A DNA stretch of 64,000 bases from Microcosmobacter sp040493455 (lineage in GTDB: Bacteria; Bacteroidota; Bacteroidia; Flavobacteriales; Flavobacteriaceae), in assembly GCF_040493455.1 (NCBI RefSeq), contig NZ_JANFDA010000004.1:1-64000 (forward strand), read 5' to 3'. The notes beneath the pieces were generated by a model. It did no database searches. It had not been told where the DNA came from and saw nothing but the letters and a program-made list of their open reading frames with translations. Positions 45,677-53,904 of this stretch are shown here, piece by piece (the first letter of the stretch is position 1; each line of letters opens with the position of its first letter). Both the position numbers and the translations under genes were made by a program.

Positions 45677-46942
45677 TTGTCCAACTATAAATTAGGTCTT
45701 CAATTTGCTAAAGAGCAAGACCAAAACGATGCTTTATCGACTTACAGAAATCAGTTTCATATTCCTAAAGACAGTAACGGAAATGATTTGGTGTATTTCT
45801 GTGGAAATTCATTAGGATTACAACCAAAAACCACTAAAGCATATATAGATCAGGAGCTAAAAGATTGGGCAGAATTAGGTGTTGAAGGACATCTCGAAGC
45901 AAAAAACCCTTGGCTTCCTTATCATGAATTTTTAACGGATAGCATGGCAAAATTGGTTGGAGCCAAGCCTATTGAAGTGGTTACGATGAATACCTTAACG
46001 GCTAATCTACACTTTATGATGGTGTCGTTTTACCAACCTACCCAGACGCGTTATAAGATTGTGATTGAAAGTGATGCATTTCCTTCCGATAAATATGCCG
46101 TGGAATCACAACTACGTCACCATGGATTTGATGATAAAGAAGGGCTTATTTTGTGGAAACCTCGCGAAGGAGAAGAATTGCTACATTATGAAGACTTAGA
46201 AGCCATTATGGAAGCACAAGGTGATGAAATTGCCTTGATTATGATTGGTGGTGTCAACTATTATACTGGTCAATTTTTTGACTTAAAACGTATTACTGAG
46301 CTTGGCCACGGCTATGGCTGTAAAGTCGGTTTCGATTGTGCTCATGGTGCAGGAAACGTGCCTTTGAATCTTCATGATTCTGGAGCAGATTTTGCCATTT
46401 GGTGTTCTTATAAATATTTGAATTCAGGTCCAGGAAGTCTAAGTGGCTGTTTTGTACACGAGCGTCATGCTCATGACAAAAACCTCAATAGATTTACAGG
46501 ATGGTGGAGCCACAATAAACAGACACGCTTCAATATGCGTCATGAATTTGATGTATTGCCTGGAGCTGAAGGCTGGCAACTCTCGAACCCTCCTATCCTT
46601 TCGTTGGCAGCAATTAGAGCTTCACTAGATATTTATAATGAAGTTGGCATGGAACGATTAAGAGAAAAATCGTTGAAGCTTACAGGTTATTTTGAATTTT
46701 TGATGAAAGACTTAGGTGACGATGTAGTAAGAGTGATAACACCTTCAAATCCTGAAGAAAGAGGCTGCCAGTTATCTGTTCAAGTTAAAAATGCAGACAA
46801 ATCATTACATAACAGATTAACTAAAGCTGGTGTCATTACAGATTGGCGTGAACCTGATGTAATACGCTGTGCGCCTGTACCTCTATACAATTCTTTTGAA
46901 GATGTATATGAAATGGTAGAACGACTAAAAGCACTTCTATAA
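45677..46942 (+). CDS. kynU: Kynureninase
   Basis: 421 residues from TTG 45677 (the longer GTG 45650 start coincides with the -7 box). PLP fold type I. YFCGNSLGLQP near the N-terminus, TMNTLTANLHFMM, DCAHGAGNVPL and the PLP lysine region CSYKYLNSGPG are diagnostic. GWWSH and FVHERH follow. It cleaves 3-hydroxykynurenine or kynurenine to 3-hydroxyanthranilate or anthranilate and alanine. First gene of the kynurenine operon, overlapping the next gene by one base (TAATG). Confidence 0.95.
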   Translation: MSNYKLGLQFAKEQDQNDALSTYRNQFHIPKDSNGNDLVYFCGNSLGLQPKTTKAYIDQELKDWAELGVEGHLEAKNPWLPYHEFLTDSMAKLVGAKPIEVVTMNTLTANLHFMMVSFYQPTQTRYKIVIESDAFPSDKYAVESQLRHHGFDDKEGLILWKPREGEELLHYEDLEAIMEAQGDEIALIMIGGVNYYTGQFFDLKRITELGHGYGCKVGFDCAHGAGNVPLNLHDSGADFAIWCSYKYLNSGPGSLSGCFVHERHAHDKNLNRFTGWWSHNKQTRFNMRHEFDVLPGAEGWQLSNPPILSLAAIRASLDIYNEVGMERLREKSLKLTGYFEFLMKDLGDDVVRVITPSNPEERGCQLSVQVKNADKSLHNRLTKAGVITDWREPDVIRCAPVPLYNSFEDVYEMVERLKALL

Positions 46943-47568
46943 TGTACATACCGAAAATATATCAAAATCATGATGAAGCTGATATAAAAGCATTTATACA
47001 GCAAAACAGTTTTGGTATATTGGTTACGAATCAAGGCGGAAAGACAATAGCAACGCATATTCCTTTAGAGTTGCTTACCAATTCAGAAGGAAAAGAAGTC
47101 CTCCAAGGGCATATTTCAAAAGCCAATCCTCAAGGTCAACATTTTGATGAGGATGCAGAAGTACTTTGCATCTTCAATGGCCCACATAGCTATGTGTCAT
47201 CATCATGGTACGATTTTGAAGAAGTCCCAACCTGGAACTATATTGCTATCCATGTATATGGTACTATTAAAACTATAGAAGGAGATGCTTTATATCAATC
47301 CGTAAAACATTTGGTTGATAAATACGAAGCAGATTCAGAGCGTCCATTGAGTATGGAAACACTTTCAGACAAAACCATGAGACAGCTTAATGGTATCACT
47401 GGTTTTGAAATTGAAATACAAGATATTCTAGCGAAAAAGAAGTTATCTCAAAACAGAGATGAGAAAAACCATAAAAACATCATTTCAGAATTAAATAAAA
47501 GAGATGATTATGGCTCCAAAGCTATTGCAAAAGAAATGGAGAAAAATAAATTAGAGTCTGGTGGTTGA
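46942..47568 (+). CDS. FMN-binding PaiB-family protein
   Basis: 208 residues. It opens with MYIPKIYQNHDEADIKAFI and has the FMN-binding split-barrel motifs GILVTN, THIPLEL, GHISKANPQ and the diagnostic GPHSYVSSSWY and VPTWNY. The family (PF04299) includes B. subtilis PaiB, named as a negative regulator, but flavin chemistry is possible. Being inside the kynurenine operon, it may regulate it or serve flavin handling for Kmo. The last codons (GG, stop) lie in a REP-like repeat, so the C-terminus is set by the repeat. Confidence 0.9.
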   Translation: MYIPKIYQNHDEADIKAFIQQNSFGILVTNQGGKTIATHIPLELLTNSEGKEVLQGHISKANPQGQHFDEDAEVLCIFNGPHSYVSSSWYDFEEVPTWNYIAIHVYGTIKTIEGDALYQSVKHLVDKYEADSERPLSMETLSDKTMRQLNGITGFEIEIQDILAKKKLSQNRDEKNHKNIISELNKRDDYGSKAIAKEMEKNKLESGG

Positions 47569-47622
47569 GCGGAGTCGAAACTACTAACTAAATGATTAAA
47601 CAGGTCACTTCGACTCCGCTCA
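47565..47622. repeat. REP-like inverted pair in the kynurenine operon
   Basis: TGAGCGGAGTCGAA (47566-47579) and its exact reverse complement TTCGACTCCGCTCA (47609-47622) face each other across about 29 bases and could form a long hairpin. The second copy is itself flanked by GGTCAC/GTGACC. This is the typical flavobacterial extragenic palindromic core. It lies between paiB and kmo and supplies the paiB stop codon. Confidence 0.75.
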
Positions 47623-47661
47623 GTGACCATATAAACAAACAGATTCCCACTTTGACGGGAA

Positions 47662-49065
47662 ATGAATATGAATACACAAGAAAACATACTTATTATTGGC
47701 GCAGGTCTTTGTGGTAGTTTGCTAGCATTGCGCTTAGCTCAAAGAGGATATAACGTTACGGTTTATGAAAGTAGACCAGATCTTAGAGTTACAGACATTT
47801 CTGCTGGGCGTTCAATAAATCTGGCTTTATCAGATAGAGGCTTTAAAGCATTGCGTTTGGCTGATGTTGAAGATAAAGCTAGAGATATCTGTATTCCTAT
47901 GATTGGGCGATTGATACATGATGTAGAAGGAAATACGTTTGCCTCAAACTATTCTGGTAGAGAAGATGAGTATATCAATTCCATATCGAGAGGAGATCTC
48001 AATGGTATGCTTTTAACCGAAGCTGATAAATTCGACAACCTTACTATTCACTTTAATACTGAATGTACTAGTGTAGATCTCGACACAAACACTGTATTCT
48101 TTAAAAACCATGTTACTAAAGAAGGGTTCAACATCACTGCTGATGTTATTTTTGGAACTGATGGTGCAGGCTCCGAGTTAAGAAAAAGCTATTATCTAGA
48201 ACGTAAATTCTTATTCAGTTACTCACAGAATTTTCTAACCCACGGTTATAAAGAATTAGAAATACCTGCTGCATCGGATGGTGGTCACCAAATCAGTAAA
48301 GATTATTTACACATTTGGCCACGAGGAGAATACATGCTTATTGCCTTAGCAAATTTAGATGGAAGCTTTACAGTGACTCTGTTTTTAAGTCATGAAGAAG
48401 GTGAATACAATTTCAAAAATCTATCTTCAGAAGAAAATATAAAAACCTTTTTCTCAAAACAATTTCCTGATGCTTTAGAGCTAATACCAAATATTGCTGA
48501 TGAATTTGCCAATAATCCAACAGGAGCACTTGGTACAGTAAAGTGTTCGCCTTGGTATTATAAAGGTCAAACACTTATCTTAGGAGATGCCGCTCATGCA
48601 GTGGTACCATTTTATGGGCAAGGTATGAATGCTTCTTTTGAAGATGTATCTGTTCTCGATAGCATTATTGAAAAGCATGAAGGTGATTGGGAAACCATCT
48701 TTAAAACCTATCAAAAAGCTAGAAAAGCAGATGCTGATGCCATAGGTGAGCTCGCAGAAGAAAACTATTATGAAATGCGTGACCATGTTGCGAATCCCAT
48801 TTTTAAAGAAAAGCGCAAAATAGAAATGGCTTTAGAAAAGCATTATCCTGAAGCCTATTTTTCAAAATACTCAATGGTAACCTTCAATGAAAACATTGGT
48901 TACCGTGAAGCCATGACCAAAGGACGTGCTCAAGACAAGGCTATTCTAAATATGATAGCTGATGGCTCCATGAGTGCTGATGATAATTTAGAAACCATTT
49001 TCGAGAAAGTAAAACAAGAAACCGAAGCCATTCTAGAAGACGATAGAATTGCAGGATTAAAGTAG
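47662..49065 (+). CDS. kmo: Kynurenine 3-monooxygenase
   Basis: 467 residues (ATG 47662 or 47668). The FAD Rossmann motif is IIGAGLCGSLLALRLAQRG (about 11-29), with VYESRPDLR following. The second FAD motif is LILGDAAHAVVPFYGQGMNASFED, and FGTDGAGSELR is the DG motif. It hydroxylates kynurenine to 3-hydroxykynurenine with NADPH and O2. The C-terminal residues lack a clear membrane anchor, as in bacterial Kmo. Confidence 0.95.
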   Translation: MNMNTQENILIIGAGLCGSLLALRLAQRGYNVTVYESRPDLRVTDISAGRSINLALSDRGFKALRLADVEDKARDICIPMIGRLIHDVEGNTFASNYSGREDEYINSISRGDLNGMLLTEADKFDNLTIHFNTECTSVDLDTNTVFFKNHVTKEGFNITADVIFGTDGAGSELRKSYYLERKFLFSYSQNFLTHGYKELEIPAASDGGHQISKDYLHIWPRGEYMLIALANLDGSFTVTLFLSHEEGEYNFKNLSSEENIKTFFSKQFPDALELIPNIADEFANNPTGALGTVKCSPWYYKGQTLILGDAAHAVVPFYGQGMNASFEDVSVLDSIIEKHEGDWETIFKTYQKARKADADAIGELAEENYYEMRDHVANPIFKEKRKIEMALEKHYPEAYFSKYSMVTFNENIGYREAMTKGRAQDKAILNMIADGSMSADDNLETIFEKVKQETEAILEDDRIAGLK

Positions 49066-49130
49066 GTGTTAGGTGTTAAAATATAAAATCAGTTAAAATA
49101 TTGAAGAATGTTGATTTTGAATTAGTTTAC

Positions 49131-49149
49131 CCTGAGCGCAGTCGAAGGG
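49131..49149. repeat. REP-like single copy before ridA
   Basis: CCTGAGCGCAGTCGAAGGG is the variant core (GCGCAGTCGAA) of the repeat at 47566, as a single imperfect palindrome in the kmo-ridA spacer. The rest of the 124-base spacer holds nothing else recognised. Confidence 0.65.
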
Positions 49150-49189
49150 TTTTGCTTCAAGACAAAATGAACATTAAAAATAGAATTAT

Positions 49190-49624
49190 ATGAGCAATAA
49201 AGACCATGAGATTCCTGCTTCCGCAGGAACTAAAGTAACCCCTCGAGGTGCCTATCCGCACACTAAACGTGCAGGTGACTTTATATTTGTCTCTGGAACC
49301 AGTTCGCGTAGACCAGATAATAGTATTGCAGGTGTTGAGATTATTGATGAAATGGGCACTAAACGTTTGGATATAGAAGAACAAACCAGAGAAGTTCTTA
49401 GAAACATAGAAAAGAACTTAGCTAAAGAGGGTGCCACACTACAAGATGTAGTCGATGTCACTTCGTTTCTGGTAAATATGAATGACTTTGCTGGCTATAA
49501 CAAAGCCTATGCAGAATTCTTTGATAAAGCTACTGGACCAACAAGAACCACAGTAGCAGTGCATCAACTGCCACATCCAGATTTGGTAGTAGAAATTAAA
49601 GTGATGGCTTATAAAAAGTCTTAA
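49190..49624 (+). CDS. RidA-family protein, probable 2-aminomuconate deaminase
   Basis: 144 residues. It is a YjgF/RidA fold with VTPRGAYPHTKRAGDFIFVSG near the start, GPTRTTVAVHQLP carrying the substrate Arg, and LVVEIKVMA with the family Glu. This longer N-terminal form (PRGAYPH) matches the AmnD/NbaF deaminase group. It would remove ammonia from 2-aminomuconate. It is followed after five bases by the semialdehyde dehydrogenase that makes its substrate. Confidence 0.87.
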   Translation: MSNKDHEIPASAGTKVTPRGAYPHTKRAGDFIFVSGTSSRRPDNSIAGVEIIDEMGTKRLDIEEQTREVLRNIEKNLAKEGATLQDVVDVTSFLVNMNDFAGYNKAYAEFFDKATGPTRTTVAVHQLPHPDLVVEIKVMAYKKS

Positions 49625-49629
49625 GCATT

Positions 49630-51072
49630 ATGCAAAACATTCAAAACTACATAAACGGTGAATACTCCAATCCAATTCAAGAGCTATGGATCGACAATTA
49701 CAATCCAGCTAATGGAGAGGTGTATAGCCAAATTCCAAACTCACAATCAGACGATGTAGAAGCAGCTTATACAGCTGCTAAATCAGCTTTTAAAGAGTGG
49801 AGCAATACTACATTAGAAAAACGCAGCAGAATCATGCTCAAAATCTCTGAGTTGATTGAAGCTAACTTAGACAAACTTGCAGAAGCTGAAAGCAAAGACA
49901 ATGGCAAACCAATTTGGTTGGCTAAAGCTGTAGACATTCCAAGAGCATCCAGTAATTTTAGATTCTTTGCCAATGCAATAACTCAGTTTGCTAGTGAAAG
50001 TCATGAAAGTGTTGGACAAAATGCTATCAACTATACATTAAGACAACCCATTGGTATAGTCGGTTGTATTTCTCCTTGGAACCTTCCACTCTATTTATTT
50101 ACATGGAAAATAGCTCCAGCCATAGCAGCAGGCAATTGTGTGGTTGCAAAGCCTAGTGAGGTTACACCAATGACAGCATACTTGCTTGGAGATATTTGCA
50201 CACAAGCAGGTTTACCAAAAGGCGTTTTGAATATTGTGCATGGTCTTGGAGGTTCAACTGGGCAAGCCATTGTAGCACATCCAGATATCAAAGCCATTTC
50301 ATTTACTGGTGGTACTGTAACAGGAGCACATATAGCCAAAGTTGCTGCGCCAATGTTCAAGAAATTGTCCTTAGAACTCGGTGGCAAAAACCCAAACATC
50401 ATATTTGCTGATTGTGATTATGATGATATGCTAACTACAACTGTTCGTTCGTCGTTTGCCAATCAAGGTCAAATATGTTTGTGTGGCAGTCGCATTTTTG
50501 TTGAAGAGACTATTTATGAAAAGTTCAAGGCAGACTTTGTAGAACGTGTAAAGAATTTAAAAGTTGGACATCCTTCAGCAGCAGACACAAAAGTAGGCGC
50601 ATTAGTTTCCAAACCTCATCTAGAAAAAGTGATGAGCTACATAGATATTGCCAAAGAAGAAGGCGGTAATGTATTATGTGGAGGAAACAAAATTACAGTT
50701 GAAGGTTATGAAAACGGTTATTATTTGGAACCAACTGTCATAGAAGTTCCTACTGATGAATGTCGTGTCAATCAAGAAGAAATCTTCGGCCCTGTAGTTA
50801 CCATTATGCCTTTTAAAACTGAAGAAGAGGTATTACAAATGGCCAACAAGGTAAAATATGGGTTATCGTCTACGCTATGGACTAATAACCTTAAACGTAC
50901 TATGCGAATGAGTAATCAATTGCACGCTGGAATTGTCTGGGTAAACACTTGGCTAATGCGCGATTTGCGCACACCCTTTGGAGGTGTAAAAGATTCAGGT
51001 GTTGGTCGAGAAGGAGGTTTTGAAGCACTACGCTTTTTCACAGAACCAAAAAATGTGTGTATAAAATATTAA
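49630..51072 (+). CDS. 2-aminomuconate 6-semialdehyde dehydrogenase
   Basis: 480 residues of the aldehyde dehydrogenase superfamily. GCISPWNLPLYLFTWK (catalytic Asn), SFTGGTVTGAHI (NAD site), LELGGKNPNI (general base Glu) and GQICLCGSRIFV (nucleophile Cys) are all present. The length and its position beside ACMSD and RidA point to AMSDH (AmnC/NbaE). It oxidises 2-aminomuconate semialdehyde to 2-aminomuconate with NAD+. Confidence 0.9.
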   Translation: MQNIQNYINGEYSNPIQELWIDNYNPANGEVYSQIPNSQSDDVEAAYTAAKSAFKEWSNTTLEKRSRIMLKISELIEANLDKLAEAESKDNGKPIWLAKAVDIPRASSNFRFFANAITQFASESHESVGQNAINYTLRQPIGIVGCISPWNLPLYLFTWKIAPAIAAGNCVVAKPSEVTPMTAYLLGDICTQAGLPKGVLNIVHGLGGSTGQAIVAHPDIKAISFTGGTVTGAHIAKVAAPMFKKLSLELGGKNPNIIFADCDYDDMLTTTVRSSFANQGQICLCGSRIFVEETIYEKFKADFVERVKNLKVGHPSAADTKVGALVSKPHLEKVMSYIDIAKEEGGNVLCGGNKITVEGYENGYYLEPTVIEVPTDECRVNQEEIFGPVVTIMPFKTEEEVLQMANKVKYGLSSTLWTNNLKRTMRMSNQLHAGIVWVNTWLMRDLRTPFGGVKDSGVGREGGFEALRFFTEPKNVCIKY

Positions 51073-51073
51073 T

Positions 51074-51844
51074 ATGAATTTAAACTTAAACAATAAAAAC
51101 GCCTTGGTATGCGGAAGCACACAAGGTATTGGTAAAGCAACAGCTATAGCTCTTGCTGAAGAAGGTGTAAATGTAACGCTGCTTGCAAGAAATGAAGACA
51201 GCCTAAAAGCTGTTTTGGCCGAATTGCCTGCACATAGAAATCACAGTTATATTGTCGCAGACTTTTCAGATCCAGAAGATTTAAAAGCAAAGGTTTCTGA
51301 TAACGGAAATTTTCATATCCTAATTAATAATACTGGTGGACCTAAAAGTGGACAAATTCATTCTGCAACCACAGAAGAATTTGTAAATGCTTTCAACATG
51401 CATGTTGTGTGCAACCAAATACTGGTTCAGGCATGTTTACCTTTTATGAAGTCTGAAAACTATGGTCGCATTATCAATGTAATCTCAACCTCTGTTAAAG
51501 AGCCAATACCTGGACTTGGCGTTAGTAATACCATTAGAAATGCTGTTGCCAATTGGGCAAAAACATTAGCTGGAGAATTAGGTGAATTTGGCATTACTGT
51601 AAATAATGTATTGCCTGGCTTTACTGATACTGCTCGTTTAGATCAAATCATAAAAGTAAAGGCTGAACGTGCCAATACTACTGAAGCAGAAATGGCTGAT
51701 ATTATGAGAAGTTATGTTCCTGCTAAACGTTTTGCTAAGCCTGAAGAAACCGCAAATGCTATTACGTTTTTAGCGAGCGAATCTGCTAGTTATATCAACG
51801 GAATAAATCTTCCTGTTGATGGTGGTCGTACAAAAAGTTTGTAA
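51074..51844 (+). CDS. SDR-family protein with substituted catalytic residues
   Basis: 256 residues, one base after the dehydrogenase stop. The cofactor motif is CGSTQGIGKATA (13-24) and NNTGG (85-89) replaces the usual NNAG. The active-site Ser region is intact (NVISTS, about 135-140), but the YxxxK positions read S151 and R155 (GVSNTIRN) instead of Tyr and Lys. The C-terminus INGINLPVDGG is normal. This motif is known from a divergent SDR subgroup. A normal SDR mechanism is not possible as such. Its place in the operon suggests a step on 2-aminomuconate or a product of it; which is unknown. Confidence 0.85.
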   Translation: MNLNLNNKNALVCGSTQGIGKATAIALAEEGVNVTLLARNEDSLKAVLAELPAHRNHSYIVADFSDPEDLKAKVSDNGNFHILINNTGGPKSGQIHSATTEEFVNAFNMHVVCNQILVQACLPFMKSENYGRIINVISTSVKEPIPGLGVSNTIRNAVANWAKTLAGELGEFGITVNNVLPGFTDTARLDQIIKVKAERANTTEAEMADIMRSYVPAKRFAKPEETANAITFLASESASYINGINLPVDGGRTKSL

Positions 51845-51877
51845 CTTTATAGAATTGACAAAAAAACATTATTACTC

Positions 51878-52369
51878 ATGAGCAAAATATTCCCACCCGT
51901 TAATTTTAAAGATTGGATTGAAGAAAACAGACATCTATTAAAGCCTCCTGTTGGTAATAAAGTTGTATGGAAAGATGGCGATTTTATCGTTATGGTTGTT
52001 GGTGGCCCTAACAGCAGAAAGGACTATCATTACAATGAAACTCCTGAGTTTTTCTATCAGGTTGAAGGCGATATTGTTCTAAAAGTAATTGAAGATGGAA
52101 AACCAAAAGATATTCACATCAAGGAAGGTGATATTTTTTTATTACCGCCTGGTATACCTCACTCACCTCAAAGAGGTGCTAATACGGTTGGCCTAGTTAT
52201 AGAATATCCAAGACCTGAAGGTGTAAAAGATAAATTACAATGGTATTCTGAAAAAAATGGAGATTTATTATACGAGGAAGAATTTACTTTGGATAATATT
52301 GAGACTGATATGCCTGCTATTTTTGATAGATACTACAATACTATAGAGAAACAAATATCCAAAGAGTAA
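51878..52369 (+). CDS. haaO: 3-hydroxyanthranilate 3,4-dioxygenase
   Basis: 163 residues. Iron ligands H51, E57 (YHYNETPEFFY) and H95 (PPGIPHSPQR) and substrate Arg47 and Arg99 are at the positions known for this cupin. It opens 3-hydroxyanthranilate to 2-amino-3-carboxymuconate semialdehyde (ACMS). Bacterial relatives usually carry a C-terminal rubredoxin-like Cys4 iron site; this protein has no cysteine at all and ends ISKE, so that site is absent. The catalytic core is complete. Confidence 0.93.
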   Translation: MSKIFPPVNFKDWIEENRHLLKPPVGNKVVWKDGDFIVMVVGGPNSRKDYHYNETPEFFYQVEGDIVLKVIEDGKPKDIHIKEGDIFLLPPGIPHSPQRGANTVGLVIEYPRPEGVKDKLQWYSEKNGDLLYEEEFTLDNIETDMPAIFDRYYNTIEKQISKE

Positions 52370-52411
52370 GGGATAATCATTCAACCTCCTAAAAGGTAAA
52401 AATCGATTAGC

Positions 52412-52825
52412 ATGTCTATGATTGAAGCTTCAAAGAAGAGTTTTGACAAACAAGGGTTTATGAAAACTCTGGGAGCAGAAATCATTTCGTTTGAAAAAGG
52501 AATCGTAAAAATACAATGCACTCTAAATGATACCTTAACCCAACAACATGGTTATTTTCATGCTGGAGTTATTACTAGTATTTCTGATGTTGCTTGCGGT
52601 TATGCTGCATTGAGTTCCATGCCAGAGGGTTCGGATGTACTTACAGTAGAATTCAAAACCAATTTTATTAGAGCTGCCAATACCAACACCATAATTGCAA
52701 AGGGTGAAGTCATCAAAGCTGGAAAAACCCTCACTTTTTGTGAAGGTGTTGTTACAGATGCTTCAGAAAAGATTATTTTCGCTACCATGCAAGCCACAAT
52801 GATTTGCCTAAAACCAACCGAATGA
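52412..52825 (+). CDS. PaaI-type hotdog thioesterase
   Basis: 137 residues. The hotdog-fold motif QQHGYFHAGVITSISDVACGYAAL (47-70) with Gly and Asp positions and the strand VLTVEFKTNFIRAA are typical of the PaaI/YbgC-like group (PF03061). No step known for kynurenine degradation uses a thioesterase, so its role is open. It may clear a CoA ester from the pathway's end. Its stop overlaps the ACMSD start (ATGA). Confidence 0.88.
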   Translation: MSMIEASKKSFDKQGFMKTLGAEIISFEKGIVKIQCTLNDTLTQQHGYFHAGVITSISDVACGYAALSSMPEGSDVLTVEFKTNFIRAANTNTIIAKGEVIKAGKTLTFCEGVVTDASEKIIFATMQATMICLKPTE

Positions 52826-53904
52826 AAAGAAAACTTCGCATAAATGGCCATTCTCATCTTCTTCCCTACCCAGAAGAGATACCACAATTCATGAAAGATA
52901 AGGGTATTTTTTGGGTTGATAAGGATAGAAAATTCATGCTTCAAAAAGATTGGAGACGTCCTGTTACAGACTCTAGTTTTTTCTTGAATGAGAAGCTCGA
53001 ATGGATGGAGCACTTCAAAATAGATCATGCTGTTGTGCTTAATCTATCGCAACTATATGGAAATGGTCTTCGTCTGGAGGAAATGAAACAAGCCCTTCGC
53101 TTTCAAAACGATTTTAATGCCCGTATTCAACAAGACAATCCTAGTAAGTTTACTTGTGGTTTTGTGGTGCATCCAGGATTTGTAAGAGGTGCATGTTGGG
53201 AAATAGAGCGTTGTGTAGAAGAGTTGGGAATGAGACTCCTTTGCCTACCAACACATTATATGGATACCATTGGGACTTGGCGTTGTATTTTTGATGAGGA
53301 AAACGAGCCAATTTTTGAGCTTGCAGATAAGTACAACCTCGCTGTGGAAATTCATCCTTATGATGGCGAAAAGTTTATAAAATTAGAAAACACGACTTGG
53401 CGTTTTCACCTTATATGGATGCTCGCACAATGTGCTGATGCTTATCACTTCCTAACACTAAATGGCTACTACGAAAAGTACCCAAATATGCGAATCTGTT
53501 TTGCTCATGGTGGTCAGTTAGCACAGATAAATTTAGGACGCCGTATCCAAGGATTCGATGGAAGACCCGATCTATTTGAAGGGATGCAACATCCTAGAAA
53601 AGCAGTTGGTCATAAAAATATTTTCTTTGACACGCTAGTACACGACACCGGATCATTAGCGTTATTGATCAAAAATCAGACTTCTAAGCAGGTGCTCATG
53701 GGATTAGATGATCCTTATCCACTTGGCGAAATGGAAAGCGATGCACAATCGTCTTATCCTGGTAAAATTCTTGATTTAGCTATAGATAGAGACATTATTA
53801 CTGAACAAGAAAAAGATGAAATGTGGGAAGACAATGTCCTGCAATGGTTATTTGGAGACGATGAAAATGCTAAGCAAGATTTGGTAAATAAAATTCTTTC
53901 CTGA
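52822..53904 (+). CDS. 2-amino-3-carboxymuconate-6-semialdehyde decarboxylase
   Basis: 360 residues from ATG 52822, overlapping the previous stop by four bases; the longer TTG start at 52804 is less likely. The amidohydrolase-type zinc site is visible as NGHSHLLPYPEE (HxH), VEIHPYDGE, FAHGGQ and the late Asp in GLDDPYPLGE. It is ACMSD, which decarboxylates ACMS to 2-aminomuconate semialdehyde and so prevents quinolinate formation. Its stop overlaps the next start by one base. Confidence 0.93.
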   Translation: MKRKLRINGHSHLLPYPEEIPQFMKDKGIFWVDKDRKFMLQKDWRRPVTDSSFFLNEKLEWMEHFKIDHAVVLNLSQLYGNGLRLEEMKQALRFQNDFNARIQQDNPSKFTCGFVVHPGFVRGACWEIERCVEELGMRLLCLPTHYMDTIGTWRCIFDEENEPIFELADKYNLAVEIHPYDGEKFIKLENTTWRFHLIWMLAQCADAYHFLTLNGYYEKYPNMRICFAHGGQLAQINLGRRIQGFDGRPDLFEGMQHPRKAVGHKNIFFDTLVHDTGSLALLIKNQTSKQVLMGLDDPYPLGEMESDAQSSYPGKILDLAIDRDIITEQEKDEMWEDNVLQWLFGDDENAKQDLVNKILS

